Assembly (NCBI RefSeq): GCF_910592395.1
Contig: NC_088311.1
Span: 13,396,501 to 13,460,500 of the forward strand
DNA length: 64,000 nt
Origin: Lineus longissimus
Lineage: Eukaryota; Nemertea; Pilidiophora; Heteronemertea; Lineidae
Direction of reading: 5' to 3'
How positions within the stretch are numbered: position 1 is the stretch's first letter; each line of letters opens with the position of its first letter. Of this stretch, positions 36,038 through 47,358 are shown one piece after another. Position numbers and translations under genes: made by a program. The notes under the pieces were generated by a model. The model was given only the letters and a program-made list of their open reading frames with translations. It was not told the origin of the DNA and ran no database searches.

Positions 36038-36301
36038 AATAGTGTCTTATCAAACGGAAATGTTTGACAAAAGACCATCATTCTGCTGACGGTCATTTTG
36101 TTTGAATTAATTGAAATGAACATCGTACATCATGAAATTAACCAAAGCACGTTTGATAACTGCACAGTCAAAGTTTTCAATGGAAGGACTGGCCATGAAT
36201 TGCAGTTGCCCCATTTGGTACCCCATATGAATATGCTAATGATTTAACTTAGGCCTTTTTCGATCTGACCGAAACCGGCTTAATAGAGTCTTCACAGTAT
36301 A

Positions 36302-38092
36302 CTGTATACGTTGCATTTGCTGGCCACCACAAGAAGACCAGAATAGGCCTATGTTACTCCTTATACATGTTTAAGGCCACAAGGAGAGTTCCATTTGTCA
36401 CCACTCACTGAAATGTTGTATAATAATTTTGGAAGCTACGGATTGCCTTGTCAGCAGTCTGCTGGCACACTGACATTAACTGTCAATGAAAGTTAGGCCT
36501 TTGAAAACAATTTTATGAAATATTGATTAGCAAGATGTTGAGGCCAAGGCAGTTCATGTTGTCAGCATGCTTGTAAGGACAATTCTTTTTCTCCTGATTT
36601 TGCACCGTCTTTGGTGCATGGACAATGGGAATGGAGCTGAGGAGGACCGTAATGAAAATGATGCTGTTGGTGATAATGAAAATGTCGCAATTTCTCGCAG
36701 ACTGAACGCCTACTCATTAGATATTCGTATCAGGCGACTTGATGAGTACCATGAGCTGAACATTGCAAGGCCAAATGGGATTACTCCTTCAGAATATGGA
36801 CAGCTACGTGGCATTCCCCTAAGGACCATTGCGCGATGGATACAGGAGGAGGATGAATTGCGCGAGAGACACCGAGAATGTAGGTGGGGGCTGGTAGGCT
36901 GGCAGGTGATGTGGCCCTTTCGATTTTCCTCTCTCATTTCAGGTAGATGGCCAGAAGTAGAGAGACTCTTAAATGATTGGTTCCTACAGCGTCGAGAACA
37001 TGGTCTTCGGCTGGGAGTTACCTGATGTTCCAGGGTGAACGGTTCTCCAACATTAGGTGGCACGATCTTCCCGAGGAACAGAGAGGACATTGGATGGAAC
37101 TGCGCCCTCATCTCATACCATTTTCAGCATCAAGTGGATGGTTACAAGATTTCTTGACTCGTCATGGTATTAGCTACAGGAAGACTTGCAAAGACTCTAC
37201 ATCAATACTGCTCAATGCTGCAGAGTTGGTAACGGCATTTCAAAATGAGGTCCGAAACATTATCAATGATAATGGAATACAGATTTTCGTCAACATGGAT
37301 GAAAATTTTGTTCATTGGGACATCGCACCCACGTGCACGTACTCTTTGCAAGGTTTGAAACAAGTGGACATACGAACTTCGCGAGGAAATGTAAAATTAG
37401 GGTGTACGGTGACTTTAGCGATGACTGCGTGTGGGAATAAACTCCCTGCAAGTATAATTTTCAAGGGTCTGTGCGATGATGGTCCAGAAATCGCTCGACT
37501 TCGGGCAACTGCCCCCGATGGTGTGCGGGTAACGGGCTCGCAAATAGGCTGGGCAAGTTGGCAGACACTGATTGCTGGGGTAAATGATTGCCTCATACCG
37601 TTTGTGGGAGACAACTTTCCATTCCTCCTAATTTGGGACATGTTCCCAGCGCACCGGCATCAACAAGAGCGTGACCATGTAGAGGTCGTTCTCCACAAAT
37701 CACCAGGGATGCTGTAATTCAGATTTGATCAACTGCCTGGGAGAGAATTGCCCCAGAAGCAATCAATACAGCATGGAGAGTGAGTGGGCTTGAAGGCAAT
37801 CAAGAAAATCCGCCTCATCAAAATGATGAGGTACACTTTGAAGTTGATGCTGATAATCCCGAGGATGATCTTCATTTTCTTGAAGATTTAGATGAGTGAG
37901 ATTGATAGGGTAATGCTCTCCAATAAAGCCCCGTGTGTTCAAATTAATGTGTTATGATGTCAGTTTTTCCCACAGGCCTAGACCTCATTCCCTGACAATG
38001 CAGTTGATCTATGAAGGCCTAAAACATGTATAAGGAGTAATATAGGCCTATTCTGGTCTTCTTGTGGTGGCCAGCAAATGGAACGTATACAG
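36302..38092 (+). mobile_element. Tigger-2: pogo-like transposon, 1.79 kb
   Basis: The left end CTGTATACGTTGCATTTGC and the right end, whose reverse complement starts CTGTATACGTTCCATTTGC, form TIRs of about 75 bp with few mismatches, running through GGCCACCACAAGAAGACCAG. TA lies on both sides (36300-36301 and 38093-38094). It abuts Tigger-1, with only TATA between them. It carries a + strand transposase. Confidence 0.85.
36567..37903 (+). pseudogene. pogo/Tigger-like transposase in Tigger-2, frameshifted and shortened
   Basis: The first frame (36567-37025) has an acidic stretch, then LDIRIRRLDEYHELNI, SEYGQLRGIPLRTIARW (HTH) and GRWPEVERLLNDWF. A frameshift near 37018 leads to the second frame (to 37717): GWLQDFLTRHGISYRKTC, IQIFVNMDENFVHWDI, VDIRTSRGNVKLGCTVTLAM, LPASIIFKGL and LLIWDMFPAHRH. 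The first two catalytic acids (NMDE and IWD) are present. After HRH about 60 residues, including the last acidic position, appear deleted. A third frame (about 37745-37903) holds the C-terminus, ERIAPEAINTAW and an acidic end (DDLHFLEDLDE), matching the tail of Tigger-1. A 63-nt stretch at 36880-36942 has GTAGGT and TTTCAG borders and is absent from Tigger-1 at this position, so it is probably an intron. Confidence 0.8.
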
Positions 38093-38977
38093 TATGTTGT
38101 TTAGATGTATTTCTAACAGTTCTGTTACTTTGATGACCAAGCTTGCACCCAAAGTTGGTAAAATGATGCTTGTTTATGGACTGCGCTAGCGACCAGAGAA
38201 TTCGCCGTCGGCCATTTTGGCTACGGTCCCTGAGTTGTTGTGGTTGGCAATTTTGCAACAAATCTCGCCCTTTATGTTTGTTTTCTTCCTGTCTGGTCAT
38301 TGGCCGTGACAACAATTAATTTGAAAGTCACATTATGACATCATAGTATGAATTCCACTGCAGTTTCGTTATGCCTCAATGCTCATGTTTTTGGTTCGCA
38401 ATCCTGTACTGTCTGTACACTGCGCTGTGGATGGCTCTGATGCAGGCTGTAAAAAAGACAAAAATGATAGCCTAGCCCTATATAGGCTTAGAATATAACT
38501 CAACAGGCCCTCATGATTCATTTGATGGACACCCTATTTGATTGTACCTCATCATTAAGTCCACTAGATCCTGTTCTGTCACATGTCATAGACGATAGAC
38601 AATTTTCAAAATGTAGTACACCACTCGCTCATCTTTAAGCCCAGCTCTCGGCTCACATCATGTGGGCACGGTTGGATGTCGAGTGTTATGGTTCAGTCTG
38701 TGAGACTAATTTAAAGAGGTTACACTTTTATTTTGAATTGGAAAACAGCCCACAGGACTGACTTTTCACTGAGTAATAAGTGTGCCCTTCGAAGGTTAAG
38801 TCTCTTTCTGGATTTGCTTCCATAGATGCCTTGTTCAGGATATCATCTAACAAATGCCTGATCAAGCACAGACTGTATCCGGTGGTGTACATTTCCCCGT
38901 CTATGTCACCCTTTTTTATTCAGTCAGTGTTAATTTCTCTTCTCTTTTTTCACAGATTAACTGTTGTTGGTTATTGC

Positions 38978-40370
38978 AAGAGGAGTCGTTGGCACATTTC
39001 AAGTCCAGCTAGGAAAGCACTTGCTGTTCCCACATTCAGAGTAAGGTGTGCTTACTTGTTTTACTGCTTTCCATTCCCGGAGAGCGTTATCAAACATCTG
39101 CCGCAAGGCAACATATATCTGCCGCAAGGCGCTTCAAATATCTGCCGAAAGGCATCAAATATCTGCCGCACCAATAAAGTTCATTTTGTTAACCAACTCG
39201 TTATCTTCTTTTCTTCACATACAAAAAAGACCATCCCAAACATTTGGCTGCATCCACGTCATCAATGTCCAGACAACAGTCGGTTCATTTGACCATTGTA
39301 AAGCACGAGGCCCCACCTCACAAAATACACTGTAATAATTATGTACCTTGTGTCCATGTGCATGTTATTAGTTCCACCTACGCTGCATGAAGACAAGGAC
39401 TCCACTCTTTGACGTCACCACACAACTCCTTGACGTCATCACACACCTCACTACTGCAACGGCAATAGAAATGACATTAAGTCATAATAGCAGGGTGACG
39501 TCAACTCATTATTTCAGCATGCACTGATATAGCAAGAAGGTCTTTCGCACCAGCACTTCTGCGTGCTGGACGTTACAGTTTCACGTTGCCTCATAATAAC
39601 GGTACCAACACACAATTGGCCCTTGCCTTCACCTATCCATTTCAGCGGAGCGCCAGGCCCTTGGGCCTCTTGTTATTGATACACCCTGTGTAATGACCCA
39701 ATACAGGGTGTGGCTCCAAATTTCTAATCTTCTTGACTTAGATGTACAGCAAATGATAAATGATGACATACATGATGTGTATGTGATGTCGTACGCGTTT
39801 ATGGTACCTTCCTGGTGTCGATGCTGCTGGGTGGCTCCTCTCAGTTCTCCGAGGACTGGGAGAGGGCCACCACACCAGGTGATGCCTCATCTTGGTTTAC
39901 CTCTCAGCTACTTGATCAAAGGACAACTCATGATTCCTCATCATTCTTGTTTTAATCACTTGGCGTATGGTATATGGTACACTCTCTCATACAACAAAAT
40001 CCCATGTAGAACTAGTCTACACCATTGCTCAGACCCGACTCTCTCACACAACAAATCGTTGCTAGCTCGCCCCAATAATAAGTCAATATGTAATATAATA
40101 TTCAATGGTGTGATCTGAACCTGTAGACCAACATATATTTTAACCCTTGTGGCAACCTGCCAACAACCCTGGGATTCCTGATACCTGTAATACGTTACAT
40201 GCTAATGTGAGCTATATACTAAGCGATAGGCCTACACCGCAAACACCTAACCTTACATGTATTTACGGGAACAGAATCTGGCTCTATAGCATACTAGTGA
40301 ATGTTTTAGTTTTGATGTCGCTTGATATGATCTGGCCTCAGCACTAATTCAATCACAAGATCCGATGTCG
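38978..40370 (+). repeat. Blocks X and Y of H2 (copy 1)
   Basis: X (38978-39674) starts AAGAGGAGTCGTTGGCAC, contains four TCTGCCGMAAGGC-like motifs (39097-39170) and ends in the hairpin CCAGGCCCTTGGGCCTC plus TTGTT. Y (39675-40370) starts ATTGATACACCCTGTG and ends ATGTCG. Both recur at 60606-61998. Confidence 0.8.
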
Positions 40371-41060
40371 TTGCACCTAGCGTTAGCATCAGTCCAAGCA
40401 CAAGGCAATCCTGACAAATTGAACTCTCAGGTATTTTAATATTGTTGCTATTTCCCGATGACTAATGAGAACTCTCTCCATACAATCCGTAACAGGAAAT
40501 TCACAATGCGGGGCACCCCACTGCAGCAAAAGTTCAGATTGGTCTTGCCAACTAATCACCATAGCAACCACTACCGTCCACTGCTCCATAGCAACTATCT
40601 GCACCGTAGAAAATGTCTGCCTCACGAACAAATGGTTGGTCACGGTCGGCAACAATAACTTATGGTCAGTGAATACCTGGCAGCTGCAAACCTTTAGCCT
40701 TTTATGTCTCAATGTTCGCTCCATGTGCACATCTTTCCGAGTCTTTATCGACTGGGACTCACAATTCTAAAACATAACTTTATTTCAAACACTGTTGACA
40801 GCTTCTTTTCTGTACAAAGAGATACAAAGTGATATATTACGGTGTTTTCTGCCCCTTGACACAAGTCGACGTGAATCGGCTTGGCAAAGGTGTCGTTGCT
40901 ACATGAACGATCCCACTTGAACCGCGGAAATAAAAATAACATGGTGCTGCCGGATGTAACGTTGCTTGACAGTATTGCGGTAAATACCAATGTTGTCGGG
41001 TTTAGCGTGGTGCATGTTGGGTACCAATTTGTCAAACTGCATATTTATTCAAAAAATAGA
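40371..41060. other. No gene seen
   Basis: Unassigned. Short open frames on both strands (for example 40465-40770) have no recognisable family motif. Confidence 0.4.
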
Positions 41061-41555
41061 TAATTTGTTTGACAATGCATTATCAGCGCATCCAGAACAC
41101 TGCTGCAAGAATTATCTGTCGCAAACGCAAACATGACCACATTACCCCCATCCTCAAGGATCTCCATTGGTCACCCATTGCATGCAGGATCAAATTCAAA
41201 ATCCTTTTACTTTGTTTTAAATCCTTAAGAGGTATGTCTCCAAAGTACCTCCAGTCACTGTTAAGGGTGTGGACTAGTGTGCACCTTACCAGGTTGTCCT
41301 GCTCCGAGCGCCTTGTCCCTCGCAGATCAAAAACCAAATATGGAGATCTGGCTTTTACAACTGCTGCCCCTACACTCCGGAACAAGCTGCCGAGCAACAT
41401 CAAGGCAGCAAGCTCAATTAATTACTTTAAAACCCTTCTTAAGTCATGGATGTTTCAAACCTATTTCAATTAGTCAGTTATGAGGAGAACAGCACTTTGG
41501 GCAGGACAACCTGGAAAGGCACTATACAAATATATTATTGTATTGTATTGTATTA
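41060..41555 (+). pseudogene. CR1/jockey-like LINE, 3'-terminal fragment
   Basis: The frame 41069-41473 encodes the C-terminal end of LINE ORF2: QRIQNTAARIICRKRKHDHI, then LKDLHWSPIACRIKFKILLL, then KYGDLAFTTAAPTLRNKLP and LLKSWMFQTYF. The 3' end follows: GCACTATACAAATATATTA and a (TATTG)n tail at about 41534-41555. The rest of the element is missing, as is usual for 5'-truncated insertions. It belongs to a lineage related to, but distinct from, the 51.6-53.4-kb LINE, which has the same C-terminal layout and a TTGA-type tail. Confidence 0.8.
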
Positions 41556-41924
41556 TTCTGGCAGACTTCTGGTCTAATTCTGGGTTGAACATACTACTTG
41601 ACACACAGAACACCCTTTTCCGAAGAAACTGCATATTCATTGAACGCACTGCCCGGAACAAATTTGATTGAACGTCACACGATTACGAAATTGTATTTGA
41701 TTTGTGTTATGGCAGCCAGTAGGAGGGCATGACGCCATGTCACATCCACACTGACCAAAGCACTATGTTATGATCATGATGAAATGTATTCAATCATGTC
41801 TTATTGTAGTATACAAAAAACACGAACAAAATTTGGTAAAATGAAATCATGTTTTAAAAGAGATGCACCTCACTAATAAGAGTAAAGCCAAGGCAAAGAC
41901 AATCAAATGAAAACAATGCCAAAT

Positions 41925-42620
41925 TTGGTGTGTGGTTGCATGTTATAGGCTTTAATAAGAACCTATAGAAAAGAAGGTCATCGCATCTAAATCCAAGATG
42001 GCTGCCACGTTACTTATTGAAATCTCGCGAGTGCTCTTGTGCTGTGCCAAATTTGGTGTGTGGGTGCATATTGTAGGCATTAGTAATAACTCTATCGAAA
42101 AGTAGGTCATCCCATCAAAATCCAAGATGGCTGCCACCTTGCGTATTGCAAGTCACGAGTGCACTTGTGAGCATGATATCTGGAGAAGTCAGCTACGTAT
42201 TAAAGCCAAATTTGATGGGTGGGTACATGCAGGCATTGATAAGAACCCTATCGAAAATTAGGTCACTGCGCCAAAATCCATTGTGGCTGCTGCCTTACGT
42301 GTTGTAATCTCGTGAGTGAATAAGAGCCGGATATCTGGAGAAGTCTGCGATATATCATAGCCAAATTTGGTGTGGGCACACCATCTAGGCACGAGTAAGA
42401 ACTCTATAGAAAAGAAGGTCACCGTATCAAAATCCAAGATGGCTGCCACATTACTTATTAAAATCTCGCGAGTGCACTTCTGAATGCGATAAATGGAGAA
42501 GACGCCTACGTAACAAAGTCAAATTTGGTGTAATTAGTAACATTAGTAACAGTAATTAGTAACATTAGTAACAACCCTATCAAAAAGTCACATTACCAAA
42601 ATCCAAGACGGGTGCCACCT
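41925..42620 (+). repeat. Tandem repeat, about 155-bp unit
   Basis: About four to five diverged units, each with CCAAATTTGGTGTG, then AAGTAGGTCATC-like, then AAATCCAAGATGGCTGCCAC. Unit starts are near 41925, 42046, 42206, 42360 and 42517. Minus-strand frames reading MAAILDFD repeatedly are a by-product of the repeat. Confidence 0.75.
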
Positions 42621-42689
42621 GCCACTGGCCACAAACACCCTTTAGTGACGGCGGACCTCGACATAATGCTTGTTTTCTTTATTTCATAG

Positions 42690-42792
42690 TGAACACAGCC
42701 TCAAATGATGAGCTGATGGTAATGACTATAACAGAGATAGTGAATGATCTCATCAAAGCTCATCATGAAAAGGAAGACGTCAATCTGAACCG
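42690..42792 (+). CDS. ELP3: ELP3 (Elongator complex subunit 3), one internal exon
   Basis: A 103-bp exon is bounded by a pyrimidine-rich acceptor (TTCTTTATTTCATAG) and a strong donor (GTAAGA). The only frame open throughout, starting with two bases that complete a split codon, reads NTASNDELMVMTITEIVNDL and then IKAHHEKEDVNLN. This is the conserved N-terminal segment of ELP3, just before the 'KTKTAAKYG' block, as I recall it from animal orthologues. ELP3 is the catalytic subunit of Elongator, a radical-SAM and acetyltransferase-fold enzyme that modifies wobble uridine of tRNAs in the cytoplasm. The exon ends with two bases (CG) of a split Arg codon. Codon use is ordinary and there is no lesion. 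I found no first exon and no following exon in the window. A processed copy is unlikely because both splice sites are present; a duplicated exon fragment remains possible. Confidence 0.75.
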
Positions 42793-43054
42793 GTAAGAAA
42801 CCTACATTATCATGTTCATAAATGAACTGAGTATGGCAATTGTTGCAACAGTGATGGTGGTGACACTGCGTCTTAATCTAGAAAGACATCTTGTTTAGTG
42901 TTATCTTTGAAGTTTGGTAAAATGGGGTAATTGTAGCTCCAGTCTATTTGTAGCCCCTGGCTATATTTCGATCGAAATCCACGTAACCATGAAATTATTC
43001 AGCCAAACCACGCATGGATATGATATGGAATTCTTGAGTACTGTCACATAATCA

Positions 43055-44910
43055 TTTTTAGCTCACCTGCAGGGAGCTTTTACTATACGATAATGTGGTG
43101 TCCATCATCATCGTCGTCTGTCAACCATGGATGTTTCGTAACTGCTGGAGCTAGATGGCTGAAACTTGGTATGATGGTAGGTCACGCCCTTGTATTAAAC
43201 CAAACCAATCAGCTCGCCTTTACAAGAAAATAGTTCAGTTTTGGTTCAATGCGTGGTGTGTGGGTACCCCTAGGCAAGACCTTCTTTCTAAATGAAAATT
43301 AGCGCAATTCGACTCCTTGTCTGTCATGTAGGTGGTGCTCTTTGAAAACCCATTTTTGGCTATATCTTATGAACGTTGCTAGCTAGAATCATGAGATTTG
43401 TACTGTGGGTGTATGTCATAAGGGTGCTTGAAATGTAACCCTGGTTTTTGATTTGACTTACTTTTCAAGGTCACATAGGCCAAAGTTTGCTCTCGACATC
43501 GCCGTTAGGCAATAGCGGCATGTTTCGTATCCGCTGGTGTTACTGACTTAAAATCTGGTACATATTACCCCTACGTCAAATGACCTCAGAGACTCAATTT
43601 TGACATGATTCAAAGGCCATAACTCAAGGTATTTTGCCATTTCCTGCTGTAAGACGTTTTCAAAAAGTGCACCTAACAATTTATATAATACAGAAAACCC
43701 CATGCAATTTGCTCCATCCATTTTGAAGATATAGCCTTTCAGGTGTTTGGCAACTAGATCACCTGATCAGGCTAGCAACTGGCTTGTTAGAGCCAGGCGG
43801 CGGGTTCACCAAAATTGTGATGTAGTTCAGGCTATTGCCCTACTTGGGAGGACACATATAAATTAATGCTCTTAAAATTGATATATGAAGTCTGTGTTTC
43901 ATTGACATTTTCAATGTTCAAGTATGAAAGCATAACTTTGCCCATAATAAATGAGTTTATTGTATTCCAAAAAATATTTTAATTAAATATTTTAATTTTT
44001 TTTGGAAAACCGGTTATATTTATTTTAGAAGTCAACTCTCACATCTAGAAAGTGTTATTTGAGCTAATTCATGAAGTGGGGAAACAAAATCAATGCCAAA
44101 AAAAACATAGACCCCCACAAATATGGTCCAATTAGGTTTTCTAGACAATTTAGGCAAATTTATAGAACTTAATTGATTTTTCAAATTCGATTCTTTTTAC
44201 AGAAAATTGCATCAAATACATCAATTTATACAATACTTAAACTATCATAATGTATTTCTAATTTAAAGCTTCGATATACCTTATAATAAGGTAAGGTAAT
44301 ACAGACAAATTTATGATATATATAGTAAGAAATCCAACGTCAGCCTGATCTATGTCAGTAAACCTGCCGCCTGACTTTACTTAGAAACCTAACCAAGGCT
44401 GTTACATAACATGTAAACAAAGCCGTTAATTTGCTATAGCTCTGGACTGGGTTCTTCAATTTTGATCAAACGTGATTTAATGCGGAGCTTTAAGTCCAGT
44501 GTTTGAGGATTTGTACATGTCATGCAATCATAAAAGCAGGAGTTATGGCCTTTAAATTATGGATTTGCCACCTGGTGGCAGAAACCCAAAACACAAGAAG
44601 TGCTATTTCTCCGGAACTTGAGGCTAGATCATTTCCGAATATTTATCATACATCCAGTAAGGATACATGACATATTACCCAGGTTTTGGATTTCAAGGTC
44701 ACAGTGGTCAACTTTGGAAATTTCAGCAAACATGGCATGTTTTCTTACTATGTGACCTAGATCATTCTAAACTTGTACAAAGATGCCTCTTGGCAAGTCC
44801 AACCCAATCGACCAACTGCAATTCCAGATTCAATTACAAATGTGGCCACAAGGGGGCAAAGGTTAAAAAATCATCAATGAAGTCAAAAGCACTCATCATG
44901 TCCGAGTCCA
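43055..44910 (+). repeat. Diverged G-type element(s)
   Basis: Starts TTTTTAGCTCACCTGCAGG, then a short degenerate (ATC/GTC) run at 43104-43120, then several blocks like the other G copies (CTTTTCAAGGTCACATAGG at 43461, TTCAAGGTCACAGTGGTCAA at 44692, GGCCACAAGGGGGCAAA at 44844). The 3' hairpin was not found; the stretch 43850-44400 is AT-rich and unassigned. Confidence 0.5.
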
Positions 44911-45884
44911 TGTTTAGCTCAGCTGACAAAGACAGCGGAGCTAGTCCAATAGCTATTCGAAAGGTGTCCGTCCTTTCATCCATCCATCCATCCATCTGTG
45001 GGCAAAATCGGGCATTTTGTAACCGTAAGACCTAGGCACTTCAAATATGGCCGTTGGGAAGAACAGCACATGATATGCGGCTGACAGAAAATTCACCGCG
45101 ATTCGACTGAAATTCAGCTCACCAGCAGGCAAAAAGTGTAAATTACACCAAAAAATATTGTCACTTTATTCCAGCAGATAGACGTTTGAAGTAAAGCTGA
45201 AAAGGTCTGCATAATATTCAGGTTTCGTTATAAAATAGATTTGTTTTGATTTATGTTGCCAGTTGGCGGTATTCGGCAAAAATGTAACGTTGCACATTGC
45301 CGGCCGTGTTTGAATTTCGCGATTCGAGGCAACACCTGTGCATCCCGAGCAACCAATCTTGACACTGAGGAAGCCTCTGGTACAGGCAAGTTGCCATTAT
45401 CTTGAAAAGCAGTACCGCGGATATAGGAAAGGAAAGAGTTTTTTAATTGTAAAACGGCTAACGCATCACCACTAAGGCAGCATTTATAATTCTCAATAAA
45501 ATCACCATGCCCCAGAAAGTGTTAGCTTTTATTTATAAAGATCATGATATTTTGTTATTTATTGATAGAATAAAATGTTTTTATGATAAATAGTTGCACT
45601 AATTCAGCCTGAATAAGACTTACAGAATCTCAGGATGCTGTTATCAGAGATTGCAGCAATTGATCAATTTATCAGTGTCTGAAATTTGTTAATTTCGGCG
45701 CTGTGTGGAGTTTGCCGAGAAACGTAGACAACAGCCATTTTGTTAATTGTGAAGCGATTATTTGAAGGAATAAAATCACATGGAATCAATGTATAAATGA
45801 TCAAATGCTCAACAGACCAGGTGAGATGTCTTGATTAGATTCTTGTGATTGGTTTAAGGTTATCAGTGTTTTTTTATTCCTTAT
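44911..45884 (+). repeat. H-type 5' end, 3'-truncated
   Basis: Begins GTTTAGCTCAGCTGACAAAG with the usual palindrome and a CCAT run (44979-44994). It shares CGTAAGACCTAGGCACTT with 15191 and GCCAGTTGGCGGTATT with other H copies. It passes into R3-like sequence at about 45830-46020. No 3' hairpin. Confidence 0.55.
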
Positions 45885-46020
45885 AGTTTCTCAAAATGTT
45901 GACCATGATTCGAAGGTGAAAAAGACAAACTTTTCACGGTCCATCACTTTGTGTCCTTCGGCTTGGTATATATTGGTCGGTGCAAAGCGCAGTTGTGATA
46001 GAACTAGCCAACGAATCTCT

Positions 46021-47268
46021 GGACTGGAAGTAGAATTCACTGGAAGTGGAAAGAAGCATATTAAATTACATATGTGAAAGGCCTAGGCGTCTCTTCACAG
46101 TTGGGACAAACCAACCTAACAAGATACTAAGTAGGCCTATAACCCCTGCTACAGACATACTATGTGTAACTGATAACGAACTACTAAAGTGTGTCATGTC
46201 ATGTCAATGAAGCAAACAACAATAATTTTATTTTGCAGCTCTTAAAATAAGTGACACACACTAAGAAGGCAGCTGGTTTGGACCAAGAAATCTGTCACTA
46301 GTCATTTCAACAACCACATCGCCAGCTGATAGCTGAAAACTATAATCTAATTGGGTATTTCCATGATTTGACAGAGGAAAACCCCTTCAAAAATCAATAT
46401 TTACAAATTGCAAGCTTCAACCCCCCATTACAGCAATCTCTGAACCGATGCATCCAATCAGAAGAGAGAATCATCATCACGTGACTAATTACGGATGACG
46501 TCAGCGAGAGGGCATCGACGTTCGCAAAATGGACCGGCCCAATTATTGCTTCACTGTGGACAATTTATGCACTGACTTGAATGTCACCGCGATATCACAA
46601 GTTCGCCAGCTGAATGCGCTATCAAAACAATCTTATTTTCAGAACCAACCAGTCAAGTTTGATATATATTAATTCAACAAAGTACTAACTGTGCTAATTT
46701 TTTATCCGTGGATCGAAGTTTGGGAGAATTTCGGCACTAAAAGTTCAGACGATCGTAGGTAAGCCCTCACTTGTAGATCTGGCGGGAATGCCATGGCATG
46801 TCGCGAGTGTTCCACTCTGATTGGTTCTAAAATCTAAATGATGTATGACCTGGGGATTCTGAGTTATTGATAATCTGGTGGAGTTCACCCTTCAATTCTG
46901 AGCTTATGACCTGGGGATTCCAAGTTATTGGTAATCTAGTCGAGTTCACCCTTCAACTCTGAGGGCGCTTCGTGGAAGAATGTCACATTTGCAACGTTAT
47001 TTCAGCTTTTTGTGAGATGCGTCAGGCGGTCGCCATATGTTGTTTTAATCTCATTTTTTCAGGGTTTTATGAATAAAGAAGTCGGTCACAAGTCGCATCA
47101 ATAAAACGTTTATTTCAGCAGCAATATAATACCTTTGTTTGTAAAACATTTACAGACATTGATGAGGGGTTTTCAGACGTCGTCATTGAGTAAAACTATT
47201 GATATGCTCCGTTAACAACGGGTTCAACCCAATTTGGTCAAAACAACTTTCGAATCGAGTCGACTTCC
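46021..47268. other. No gene seen; 62-bp tandem duplication
   Basis: Bases about 46848-46965 contain two copies of a unit starting TATGACCTGGGGATTC and ending TTCACCCTTCAAYTCTGAG. 47215-47262 resembles 57055-57105 (AATTTGGTCAAAACAAC and TTCGAATCGAGTC), part of H1. The remainder is unassigned. Confidence 0.5.
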
Positions 47269-47317
47269 TTTTTAGCTCACCTCTTAGCAGAGGTGAGCTT
47301 ATCCCATACCGTGGCGT

Positions 47318-47358
<41 letters not shown>

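Larger units (their letters stand above)
31377..36297 (-). mobile_element. Tigger-1: pogo-like transposon with nested G element
   Basis: The left end CTGTGGAGACGCTATTTAGC and the right end, whose reverse complement reads CTGTGAAGACTCTATTAAGC, form diverged TIRs that extend through CCGGTTTAGGTC / CCGGTTTCGGTC. TA flanks both sides. It carries a minus-strand transposase remnant (31837-33251) and a G-type insertion (33415-36037). Without the insertion it would be about 2.3 kb, normal for this group. Confidence 0.7.
30169..40370 (+). mobile_element. H2 element, first copy, split by two Tigger-like transposons
   Basis: Starts TTTTTAGCTCAGCTGACC, then (CCAT)n at about 30226-30268. 30169-31376 matches 57795-58999; 38093-40370 matches 59003-61998 apart from the 731-bp insertion there. 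The missing middle is filled by transposons at 31377-36297 and 36302-38092, both in a TA-rich site. The right part is over 99% identical by eye to the second copy. A terminal-type hairpin CCAGGCCCTTGGGCCTC lies internally at about 39655-39670, and the copy stops at ATGTCG (40370) before the second hairpin seen in the other copy. Open frames at 38780-39292 and 39693-40118 are shared with the other copy but have no recognisable domains. Confidence 0.75.

Noticed and set aside
38780-39292. 170-codon frame identical in both H2 copies (also 60408-60920)
   Set aside because: Identity is explained by the very recent duplication of non-coding sequence. It overlaps a repeated TCTGCCGMAAGGC motif and has no recognisable domain, so it was not called as a gene.
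39693-40118. 141-codon frame shared by 61321-61746
   Set aside because: Same reason: copied with H2, one residue different, no domain, low-complexity composition.
41952-42449. Minus-strand frames reading MAAILDFD repeatedly
   Set aside because: By-product of the tandem repeat of about 155 bp; each unit gives the same short peptide and the frames do not join.
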